A stretch of DNA of 64,000 nt from Bradyrhizobium sp. 200 (GTDB taxonomy: Bacteria > Pseudomonadota > Alphaproteobacteria > Rhizobiales > Xanthobacteraceae): the NCBI RefSeq assembly GCF_023100945.1, contig NZ_CP064689.1:5562001-5626000 (forward strand), given 5' to 3'. The position numbers and the translations under genes were made by a program. Within the stretch, counting starts at the first letter, position 1. The number at the start of each line of letters is the position of its first letter. Of the stretch, positions 53,715 through 61,177 are shown in pieces. The notes beneath the pieces are model-generated. The model saw only the letters and a list, made by a program, of their open reading frames with translations, searched no databases and was not told where the DNA came from.

Positions 53715-55112
53715 CTATGCCGGTGGTGGCCATTGCGGCGGGTGACTGCCAAGCGGCATCGCCGGACGGGCCCAAAACGCTGATGTTTTCGACAGAATCG
53801 CGGAATGCCGGACCGACCGCAGCGCACCGAAGCCTGAGCTGACCTCCTCGATAAAGGGCATCACCGCCTCCCCCGTAAGATCACGGGTATTCAGTCCATC
53901 GGCGACCCGGCCGAGATTCCACAGCCAGCGTCCGGTCTGCGCCAGCGACACCTGAACGTGCCAGCTACCGCCTTCACGCGCCTGGCGCGCTTTGGCCATC
54001 ATGGCGCCGAACGCCATGAAGTAACCGGTGGCGTGGTCGAGCATCTGTGCGGGCAATTCGTTCGGTCCATCGACGCCCGCGGCCTGACCTTCGGCATGGT
54101 TGAATCCGGTCGCGGTCTGCACCAGCGAGTCGAAGCCGCGCCGCTCCGCCCACGGACCTGCGGCGCCATAGGCCGACAGCGTGACGTAAATGATGCCGGG
54201 ATTGATGCGCGCGGCGTCCTCCGGCGAGAAGCCGAGGCCAGCGATCGCGCGCGGCCGGTAGCCCTGCGAGAAAATATCTGCCTGCGCCAGCAACTCCCGC
54301 AACACGGCCCGGCCCTGCCCAGTCTTGAGTTCGACGAAGGTGGTCAGTTTGCCGCGTCCGGTGTCGATGTTGAGCCATGGGATCGCCGGCAGATCGGGGC
54401 CCGAAATCAGCAGCACGTCGGCACCGTGCGCGGCGAGCGTACGCCCCGCGACGGGGCCTGCGATGACGCGCGACAGATCGAGCACGCGAATCCCGGCGAG
54501 CGGCCGATCGCCCTCAGGCCACGGCTTTGGCGGCGCTTCGCCGATCTTCGTGATCGAGATCAGCGGCAATCCGGCAAGCGCGCTGGCGTGCGGCAGCGCC
54601 GACCATTCGTCATGTGAGCGCATCAGCGCGACGACACAGCCGCCGGCATAGGCTACGGTCTCGAACGCCTCGCCGTCCCATTGCATCAGCGCCGCCTGAA
54701 CCGCGTCACGCTCCGGCTTGCAGTTCAGCACCTTGCAGACGGCGTCGCGGTGATGCGGGAAGTTGGTGTGCAGCCGCACGAAGCCATTGTCGCGGGTTTT
54801 GTAGATACCGGCGATCGCGTCCCAGGCCGGTGGCGGCGGATTGCCGTCGACTCGCAGATAACGCTCGCTCCGGCATTCGACCACGGCGTGGCGCACATCG
54901 ACCGCGACGTTCTGCGGTTGGCCGCTGCGCATCTTCCAGATCTCGGCCGCCGCCAGCCCGGTCGCGGCAACGCTGACCTGCGCGGCTGCTGCGACCCGAA
55001 ACGAGGACGGCAATTGCGGCTCATCGCCGGTCAGCGTAAGCGCGTCGAGCGCGGAAGCGTCGCCGCCGGCAGCGGACCAGATATCGGAGAGGATTTCGCG
55101 GGGGCTTTGCAT
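53715..55112 (-). CDS. Family III CoA-transferase (CaiB/BaiF)
   Basis: The 465-residue protein matches the family III CoA-transferase fold: LAGIRVLDLSRVIAGPVAGR near residues 205-224, then GADVLLISGPDLP and DTGRGKLTTFVELKTGQGR. These enzymes move CoA between carboxylic acids through an Asp-linked intermediate. Unusually the typical N-terminal motif (IRVLDLSRVIAGP) comes after about 200 residues of related sequence, so this may be a fused or rearranged form with an extra N-terminal half. The substrate is unknown. Confidence 0.87.
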   Translation of the reverse strand: MQSPREILSDIWSAAGGDASALDALTLTGDEPQLPSSFRVAAAAQVSVAATGLAAAEIWKMRSGQPQNVAVDVRHAVVECRSERYLRVDGNPPPPAWDAIAGIYKTRDNGFVRLHTNFPHHRDAVCKVLNCKPERDAVQAALMQWDGEAFETVAYAGGCVVALMRSHDEWSALPHASALAGLPLISITKIGEAPPKPWPEGDRPLAGIRVLDLSRVIAGPVAGRTLAAHGADVLLISGPDLPAIPWLNIDTGRGKLTTFVELKTGQGRAVLRELLAQADIFSQGYRPRAIAGLGFSPEDAARINPGIIYVTLSAYGAAGPWAERRGFDSLVQTATGFNHAEGQAAGVDGPNELPAQMLDHATGYFMAFGAMMAKARQAREGGSWHVQVSLAQTGRWLWNLGRVADGLNTRDLTGEAVMPFIEEVSSGFGALRSVRHSAILSKTSAFWARPAMPLGSHPPQWPPPA

Positions 55113-55150
55113 CAGCGTGTCTCTTCCCTAACGTCTTTCCTTCGTCGCAG

Positions 55151-55241
55151 CGTAGCCCGGATGGAGCGAAGCGCAATCCGGGTAGAGCGATCCGCCTGGC
55201 CAGATCTTCCGGGATTTCGCTTGCGCTCCATCCGGGCTACG
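55151..55241. repeat. Palindromic intergenic repeat (GTAGCCCGGATGGAGC family)
   Basis: Outer arms CGTAGCCCGGATGGAGCG and CGCTCCATCCGGGCTACG form a perfect stem of 18 bases; inner CGAAGCGCAATCCGGG pairs with CCGGGATTTCGCTTG. This is a well-known kind of rhizobial intergenic repeat; a truncated copy lies at 32387. Confidence 0.82.
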
Positions 55242-55268
55242 GAGTCCAGAGGCACACCGCTCTCTCCG

Positions 55269-55346
55269 CGTCATTGCGAGCGAAGCGAAGCAATCCATCT
55301 ATCCCCGTGCCGAGCTATGGATTGCTTCGCTGCGCTCGCAATGACG
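55269..55346. repeat. Palindromic intergenic repeat (GTCATTGCGAGCGAAGC family)
   Basis: Arms CGTCATTGCGAGCGAAGCGA and CGCTGCGCTCGCAATGACG, with inner GCAATCCAT pairing ATGGATTGC, make a long hairpin. Together with the repeat just before it, it fills most of the 55113-55427 gap between divergent genes. A half copy occurs at 42368. Confidence 0.82.
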
Positions 55347-55427
55347 GGAGAGATGTCGGCGGTTTGAGCTTTCGCCTCAACCGCGATGGCCGCTACAATG
55401 CGGCGGAATCAACCAAGGAAAAACAGA

Positions 55428-56198
55428 ATGGATTTGGGTTTGAAGGGCAGAAACGCGGTCGTGCTCGGCGGCACGCGCGGCATCGGGCGGGCGATTGCGG
55501 ACACGCTGGCCGGCGAAGGTTCAGGCGTCGCGGTGTGCGCCCGCAACGCCGATCAGGTCGCCGGCACGGTTGCCGAACTGAAAGCGCTTGGCGGGCGCGC
55601 AACCGGCGCGTCCGTCGACATCACCGACGCCGCTGCGCTGAAATCATGGATATCGGATGCGGCGAGCGAACTCGGCAGCGTCGACATGCTGTTTTCCAAT
55701 GCCGGCGCCATGGCGCAAGGCGGCGATCCCGCTTCATGGGAACAGAATTTCCGGCTCGACGTGCTCGGCGCCGTGAACGCGTTCGAGGCTGCGCGTCCCT
55801 TGCTCGAAGCCAGCGGCGAGAGGACCGGCGATGCGGCCTTCGTCATCATCTCATCGGTCTCGGCGGCGCAGGCGGATAGCGCCAGCTCCTACGGCCCGAT
55901 CAAGGCAGCGCTGATCCACATGGCCAAGGGACTGGCGCGGCAATATGCGGGCAAGAAAATCCGCGTCAACGTGGTGTCGCCGGGCACCGTCTATTTCAAG
56001 GGCGGCATCTGGAACATGACCGAGCAGAACATGCCGAAGCGCTATCAGGATGCGCTGGCGCGCAACCCGACTGGCCGCATGGCGACGCCGCAGGAGATTG
56101 CCAATTCCGCAGTGTTCCTGGCGAGCCCGGCCTCCTCCTTCACGACGGGCTCCAACCTCGTCGTCGACGGCGCGATCTCGAACCGGGTGAATTTTTGA
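55428..56198 (+). CDS. Short-chain dehydrogenase/reductase (SDR)
   Basis: The 256-residue protein is a classical SDR: cofactor motif GGTRGIGRAIAD (residues 14-25), NAG after strand 4 (FSNAGAMA), catalytic Ser in ISSVSA, and Tyr/Lys in SYGPIKAAL. The C-terminal VDGAISNRVNF fits the family. Start at 55428 follows AAGGAAAAACAG. It uses NAD(P)H to interconvert a keto and hydroxy group; the substrate is unknown. Confidence 0.92.
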   Translation: MDLGLKGRNAVVLGGTRGIGRAIADTLAGEGSGVAVCARNADQVAGTVAELKALGGRATGASVDITDAAALKSWISDAASELGSVDMLFSNAGAMAQGGDPASWEQNFRLDVLGAVNAFEAARPLLEASGERTGDAAFVIISSVSAAQADSASSYGPIKAALIHMAKGLARQYAGKKIRVNVVSPGTVYFKGGIWNMTEQNMPKRYQDALARNPTGRMATPQEIANSAVFLASPASSFTTGSNLVVDGAISNRVNF

Positions 56199-56372
56199 GG
56201 GGTCGAGCAGTGGCGAACCCGCCCGCCGGCGCAAGCAAAGTTGCGGGAGCTCGCCTTACAACTCGCGAACTAAACCGGTAAATTTGAAACGATAAACTAA
56301 GGGAACTTTACGAAGTTACCTTCATGCTGACGGCCTGTTTCCGAAGACCCGGACGACTGGGTCCAACGACGG

Positions 56373-56654
56373 ATGGGCAGGATGATTGTCGACGAGCAAA
56401 GGACAAAAGTGCAGCGCGAGCCGCGGCGCGAACTGCGCAAACGGCCGACATGGATGACGATCGACAACGGGATGACGAAGATTGAATGCGTCGTCCTGGA
56501 TGTCTCACCGGGCGGCGCCAAGATCGCGACCGATACCGCGCTGGACGTCAGGGACAGCTTTGAATTGGCGCTGGTGCCCGAACATGCGACGCGCCAGTCG
56601 TGCGAAGTGGTCTGGCGCCGGGGCAAGACCTACGGCGTGAAATTCCTGGCCTGA
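56373..56654 (+). CDS. PilZ domain protein
   Basis: The 93-residue protein is a stand-alone PilZ domain: the RxxxR motif (REPRRELRKR, about 15-24) and the downstream DVSPGGAKI ([DN]xSxxG) are both present, so it should bind cyclic di-GMP. The exact start could also be the ATG at 56382. It could be an effector for the diguanylate cyclase at 30051 or any other in the genome. A small hairpin follows the stop. Confidence 0.85.
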   Translation: MGRMIVDEQRTKVQREPRRELRKRPTWMTIDNGMTKIECVVLDVSPGGAKIATDTALDVRDSFELALVPEHATRQSCEVVWRRGKTYGVKFLA

Positions 56655-56675
56655 GCGCGCGACCGGAAAAGCGAC

Positions 56676-56693
56676 AAGCGCCGTCAGGCGCTT
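56676..56693 (+). terminator. Possible weak terminator or 3' hairpin after the PilZ gene
   Basis: AAGCGCC and GGCGCTT form a perfect seven-base stem with a four-base GTCA loop, about 20 bases after the stop. No T-run follows on the plus strand, so termination would be weak. The rest of 56694-57098 shows no gene. Confidence 0.3.
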
Positions 56694-57098
56694 CCAACCG
56701 CATAAACATGATTTGATTTTCACGGCCGGGCTAAAGCGCGGAGCGCCACTTCGTGCTGGATGTCCCGGCCATCCGCATTTCTTTTCCTGCTTTCCTCGAA
56801 CACGCGGCGATGCCCGGGACATCAGCGCGAGACGCGCCTCGCGCTTTTTACCCAGGCCATGACGAATGCTCGGCAAAGCCCTGCTTCTATTGGCTGATTT
56901 TCGAATGAGACTATGAGATTGGCCCGGGCCCGGCCGGTTCTGACTTGAACCAGGCGCCGGAGCAGCGGCCGATATCGACCGGCAACACCCTCGTCCCCGC
57001 CGCGGCTGCCCCGCGGACATATCCATGTCGTGATTCGCCTTGACATATGACTGCATTATTACAGTTAAATGTCAGTTCGATTACGGCGGAGCGACGAA

Positions 57099-58019
57099 AT
57101 GAGTTTGGAATGGCAGCAGGCACGGTCAGGTTCTCTGGCCTGGTCAAATCCCGTGTCCTGGTGGTGGGGCCTGTTGACCCTGGTGAGCGGCGTCAATATC
57201 GCCGTCTGGTTCGTGCTGTATGGCGAGCTTCCCGTGCTGGCAACCGGATCTGCCGGCAGCACGGCCGGCATCGGGGTCATGCTGCTGTTCTGTGCGGCCT
57301 ATGTTTTCGGCTGCGCCTTCAGGTCGTTTCTGCCGCGCGCGGACGTTCAGCGGATCTGCCTGTTCGACACCTGGTGGTCGAGCGTTCTGGTCGGGCGATC
57401 GGTGGCGACCGTGGCCGAGATCTGTTTTGTGGCGCAGTGGGCTATTCTCCTGCACCAGCTCGGCACCATGACCGGGGCGGAAACGACGGTGAATGCCGCG
57501 TGGGTGATCCTTCCGCTGATCCTGATCGCGGAATGCCTCTCATGGTATGCGGTGCTGACCAGGAATTATCTCGGCAACGCCATTGAAAATTCGCTGTGGG
57601 CGGTTGCCTTCTTCATCATCGGCGTCGGTCTTTGCCGTCTGCTGCCGGAATTCCATGGTGCGGTTCGCGCGGTCCTGGCCGTCGCCATCGCAGGCATTGC
57701 GGGCTTCCTGGCGTTTCTGATGACGATCGACGTCCCGATGTACCTGAACCGCTGGCGGACCGGAGATGCCGACGGCGACAAGCGCCTGACGCCCCGCGAG
57801 GGCCTGCGCGACGTCAGCACGCGCTGGGTGGTGACGCACGACCTTGCCGAGTGGAAGGACGAGATTGCCTGGATGTCGCTTTATTTCAGCCTGGCGGTCT
57901 GGTCCAGCCTCGCGCTGTGCGTCTTCTACTCGCTGGAAAATCATCTGCCGCAGTACCGGACCCAAGCGGCGATCGTTGGCGGGACGTCGAGCACGAGCGG
58001 CGGCGGCGACGCCCGCTAA
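57099..58019 (+). CDS. Membrane protein of unknown function with EF-hand-like loop
   Basis: The 306-residue product has about seven hydrophobic segments between residues 20 and 280. Between the sixth and seventh is a polar loop with DADGDKRLTPRE at residues 223-234, matching an EF-hand calcium-binding loop at positions 1, 3, 5, 9 and 12 (Asp, Asp, Asp, Thr, Glu), although the Gly normally at position 6 is Lys. The start at 57099 follows a purine-rich stretch (CGGAGCGACGAA). I do not recognise the family. It appears monocistronic. Confidence 0.65.
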   Translation: MSLEWQQARSGSLAWSNPVSWWWGLLTLVSGVNIAVWFVLYGELPVLATGSAGSTAGIGVMLLFCAAYVFGCAFRSFLPRADVQRICLFDTWWSSVLVGRSVATVAEICFVAQWAILLHQLGTMTGAETTVNAAWVILPLILIAECLSWYAVLTRNYLGNAIENSLWAVAFFIIGVGLCRLLPEFHGAVRAVLAVAIAGIAGFLAFLMTIDVPMYLNRWRTGDADGDKRLTPREGLRDVSTRWVVTHDLAEWKDEIAWMSLYFSLAVWSSLALCVFYSLENHLPQYRTQAAIVGGTSSTSGGGDAR

Positions 58020-58242
58020 CACGACGGCCGCCGCGCTGAAACTTTACGCCGCATTGCCGCGTAAGAGCGATACCAAGTCCGGTTGAGATGCATAACAGTC
58101 ACCGCACCGTGAAGGTATTTCGTCGCCCGCGGACAGCATGAAATATTCCGCGCCTCGCACGAAGCCATTTTCGCGGACCGAGGAAGAAATCCCGAAACGA
58201 TGTCGTCGTACCATGATCCTTTGATTGGACATGGAATCGATC
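58020..58242. other. Non-coding stretch
   Basis: After the membrane protein gene about 220 bases show no gene, no clear hairpin and no recognised promoter. A minus-strand frame covering part of it has no coding character. Confidence 0.4.
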
Positions 58243-58350
58243 ATGTGGAACCTCGTCGAAATACTTTACCGGGAATATTGCCTGCTCTACCGAAAACATT
58301 GCCAGGCCCGGCTGCGGGGGATGCGCAGGTTTCTCGCTGAAGCCGACTGA
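58243..58350 (+). CDS. Very small ORF, 35 residues
   Basis: ATG to TGA encodes a basic helical peptide starting MWNLVEILYREYC and ending RGMRRFLAEAD. Its N-terminal half resembles tiny Bradyrhizobium proteins that I recall beginning MWN-(L/V)-(I/L)-E. The upstream site is modest (TGGAAT). It is too short for firm assignment and could be chance. Confidence 0.35.
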   Translation: MWNLVEILYREYCLLYRKHCQARLRGMRRFLAEAD

Positions 58351-58459
58351 AGCGCGAGCAATCTGTCGCAGCCGGCATTTGCGATTCCTGTGATCTGCCG
58401 GCTTGCGGTGAACCGAAATCAGGAGTGATCTCGTCGGACCGAGATCGAAGGAGAGGGTT

Positions 58460-58675
58460 ATGCAGCCATCGACAGACGATCTGCTGATACGCCAAATCAG
58501 TGCGCTGATATCTGCGACCGCCGATGCGGCGTCCACCAACAGTGACCACAGACCCTTCATGGAGGCAAGGCTATACGATACCCTGGCGGCACATTGCGCC
58601 GAAAAGCAAAGGGTCGCAGCAGCCTTTGCCAGAAGTGGAGCCGGAAAGACGCGACGGGGATTGGTCTACTGGTAG
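58460..58675 (+). CDS. Small hypothetical protein, 71 residues
   Basis: The ATG follows an excellent ribosome-binding site (AAGGAGAGGGTT). The product begins MQPSTDDLLIRQISALISAT and is mostly helical and Ala-rich with a basic C-terminus. The strong site is the main evidence; no family is recognised. The AraC-type gene converges on it 68 bases downstream. Confidence 0.5.
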   Translation: MQPSTDDLLIRQISALISATADAASTNSDHRPFMEARLYDTLAAHCAEKQRVAAAFARSGAGKTRRGLVYW

Positions 58676-58743
58676 ATCGGAACCGTAGGGATCGTGGATC
58701 GCGCCACAAAGGTCTCCACGGGAAACCTTCTTTTTGATTCTCT

Positions 58744-59763
58744 TCACGCTGTCCCTGAGGGAATGCGGGTTGGCCCGCCGCCAGCCAGGTCCGATCGGGC
58801 ACAGGACCGCCTGAATTGGCCCCTGAACTCTCCTGGCGGAACGCCGAATTCGCGCTTGAACGCCCGATTGAACGCCGCTTCCGAGTCGTAGCCCACCTCG
58901 GAGGCCACCCGTATCACCGCCTCCCGACTGGTTTGCAGCATCCTGGCTGCGAGTTGCAATCGCCAGCGCGCAAGATAGGTCAGCGGCGGCTCGCCGAGAA
59001 ACCGGGAGAACCTCTCGGCAAGGACCGAGCGCGAAACGCCGGTCTCGGCGGCAAGTTGCTCCACGGTCCAATGATGACAGGGTTTTCGGTGCAGCAGTGC
59101 CAGCGCACCGCCGACGACCGGATCCCGCGCACCTGCCAGCCAGCCGGTCTGTTCCGGCGGCAACGCCTCCATATAGCGGCGAATGGTTTCAATGAAGAGC
59201 GCCTCCGCCATCTTGGAGAGCAGGACCGACTGTCCCGGCCGCGCGGATCCAGCCTGGGAGACGAGATGACGAACCGAGCTCTCCAGCCATTCGCCGGCCG
59301 GATCGCCCCGCAGGTTGATCTTGATCATCCGCGGCAGGCCGGCAAGGAAAAGCCGATCGGCATGACGTTCGCAGCCGAAATAGCCGCAGACAAACCGTGT
59401 CGCCTCGCCTCCGCCGCCCAATCGCATCGTGGTCAGATGACCGACCAGGAACTCGCCGATCGAGGCTCCGCTGTCGAGATAGGCCGATGGCGAGCCGTTC
59501 GAAACGGTATGGGCATCGCCATGCGGGATGATCAGGATATCGCCCGCAGCGACGGCGATGTCGCCTTCGCCCGGGAAGCGCACGATCGCCTTGCCGTCCG
59601 TGACCAGGTGATAGCTGACCAGGCGCTCGGTTCCGGGAGCAAGCACGTGGGCGACGTCGCGCAAATGCGGCACGCTGAACCCCCAGGGTGCAGTGCACTC
59701 CGCGTGGTAGAAGATGGCGCCCGTCATGTGCACCGACGTCAGAGCTTCCGATAGGGCATCCAT
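58744..59763 (-). CDS. AraC family transcriptional regulator with cupin domain
   Basis: The 339-residue protein from the ATG at 59763 has an N-terminal cupin sensor domain (about 1-180, with VAAGDILIIPHGDAH) and a C-terminal AraC pair of helix-turn-helix motifs: WTVEQLAAETGVSRSVLAER and VIRVASEVGYDSEAAFNRAF followed by GVPPGEFR. Divergent transcription from the FAD oxidoreductase 126 bases away suggests it controls that gene. The longer frame to 59823 is less likely because the cupin domain begins soon after 59763. The ligand is unknown. Confidence 0.9.
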   Translation of the reverse strand: MDALSEALTSVHMTGAIFYHAECTAPWGFSVPHLRDVAHVLAPGTERLVSYHLVTDGKAIVRFPGEGDIAVAAGDILIIPHGDAHTVSNGSPSAYLDSGASIGEFLVGHLTTMRLGGGGEATRFVCGYFGCERHADRLFLAGLPRMIKINLRGDPAGEWLESSVRHLVSQAGSARPGQSVLLSKMAEALFIETIRRYMEALPPEQTGWLAGARDPVVGGALALLHRKPCHHWTVEQLAAETGVSRSVLAERFSRFLGEPPLTYLARWRLQLAARMLQTSREAVIRVASEVGYDSEAAFNRAFKREFGVPPGEFRGQFRRSCARSDLAGGGPTRIPSGTA

Positions 59764-59889
59764 TTGCCTGGCTCCCGAACGTGGACCCGGAACAACCTGC
59801 AAAGAACCACAGAGTTTCGGCAAAGTTGGGGCTTCGGTTTCCCGCTAGGCTGCTGAACCGGCACGGAACAACGTGGCAAGGAGATTTTG

Positions 59890-61122
59890 ATGGGCAAGGC
59901 ATTCGATGTGATCGTCGTGGGCGCGCGCTGCGCCGGCTCGCCGACCGCCATGTTGCTGGCGCGCAGGGGTTACCGGGTGCTGGCGATCGACCGCGCGTCA
60001 TTCCCGAGCGACACCGTGTCGACGCATCTTGTGCATCCCCGCGCGGTGAATGCGCTATCGCGATGGGGGCTGCTCGATCGGCTGGTGGCGACCGGATGCC
60101 CGCCGATCCACACCTACGCTTTCGACTTTGGCCCATTCACGATTACCGGCGCCCCCGGCACGGACGAGAATCCCGTCGCCTACTGCCCGCGGCGGACCAT
60201 CCTCGACAAACTGCTGGTCGACGCCGCGGCCGAATCCGGTGCGGAGATCCGTCAGGGTTTCATCGTCGAGGGAATCATTGTCGAGGGAGAGCGCGTCGTC
60301 GGCATCAAGGGTCGATCGAAGCACGGCGGCACCATTACGGAATACGCCGAAATTGTCGTGGGCGCTGACGGCCGGCACTCCATGCTGAGCGAGGCGGTTC
60401 ACCCCGAGCATTACCGCGAGAAGCCGCCCCTGCTGGTCGGCTATTACAGCTATTGGAGAGGGCTGCCCACCGACGGCCGGTTTGAAACCTTTGTCCGCGA
60501 CAGGCGCGCATTTGCGGCCATGCCGACCCATGACGACCTGACGCTCGTCATTGCCGGATGGCCTTACGCGGAGTTTGCGGAGAACAAGAAGGATATTGAA
60601 GGCAATTACCTGAAGGCAATCGAGCAGGCGCCGGACTTTGCCGGGCGGCTGCGGAGCGCAACGCGCGAAGCACCGTTCGCCGGCGCGGCGGTGCCGAACT
60701 ATTTTCGCAAGCCTTATGGCCCCGGCTGGGCGCTCGTGGGGGACGCCGGCTACAACAGGGACTTCATAACGGCACAGGGAATTCTCGACGCCTTCCGGGA
60801 TGCCGAACTCTGCGCGACGGCAATCGACCAATCATTGTCGGGCACGCGGCCATTCGAGAAAGCCATGGGCGAGTACCAGCGCGTCCGCGACGCGGAAGTT
60901 GGGGCGATGTATGATTTCACCTGCGACCTCGCAACGCTTGAACCGCCGCCACCCGAGCTGCAACGGATCCTTGAGGCGGTTCACGGCAACCAGGCCGCCA
61001 TGGACGGCTTTGCGCGCCTGAACGCCGGGACGATATCGCCGACGGAGTTTTTTGCGCCTGACAATATCGAAGCGATTTTTGCTGCCGCAGGCGCGAGAAC
61101 TCAGAAGGCGAGTGCATCGTGA
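59890..61122 (+). CDS. FAD-dependent oxidoreductase (flavoprotein monooxygenase/reductase)
   Basis: The 410-residue protein has a GxGxxG-like dinucleotide motif (VVGARCAGSPTAMLLARRG, with Arg-Cys in the middle), a DG motif (VGADGRHSMLSE) and the GD motif (GWALVGDAGYNRDFITAQG), all expected of group A flavoprotein monooxygenases or geranylgeranyl-reductase-like enzymes. The ATG at 59890 follows AAGGAG at good distance; the frame also has a TTG one codon earlier. It is divergent from the AraC-type gene. No catalytic partner lies nearby; the substrate is unknown. Confidence 0.9.
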   Translation: MGKAFDVIVVGARCAGSPTAMLLARRGYRVLAIDRASFPSDTVSTHLVHPRAVNALSRWGLLDRLVATGCPPIHTYAFDFGPFTITGAPGTDENPVAYCPRRTILDKLLVDAAAESGAEIRQGFIVEGIIVEGERVVGIKGRSKHGGTITEYAEIVVGADGRHSMLSEAVHPEHYREKPPLLVGYYSYWRGLPTDGRFETFVRDRRAFAAMPTHDDLTLVIAGWPYAEFAENKKDIEGNYLKAIEQAPDFAGRLRSATREAPFAGAAVPNYFRKPYGPGWALVGDAGYNRDFITAQGILDAFRDAELCATAIDQSLSGTRPFEKAMGEYQRVRDAEVGAMYDFTCDLATLEPPPPELQRILEAVHGNQAAMDGFARLNAGTISPTEFFAPDNIEAIFAAAGARTQKASAS

Positions 61123-61177
61123 TAGCGGCGTCGGCTTGCGTTCCAATACTCCGACGGCAACCGGAGAAGAGATCAGT

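Noticed and set aside
58099..58560. Minus-strand frame of 153 codons
   Set aside because: Partly antisense to a small ORF with a strong ribosome-binding site, with no family resemblance and no plausible start signal.
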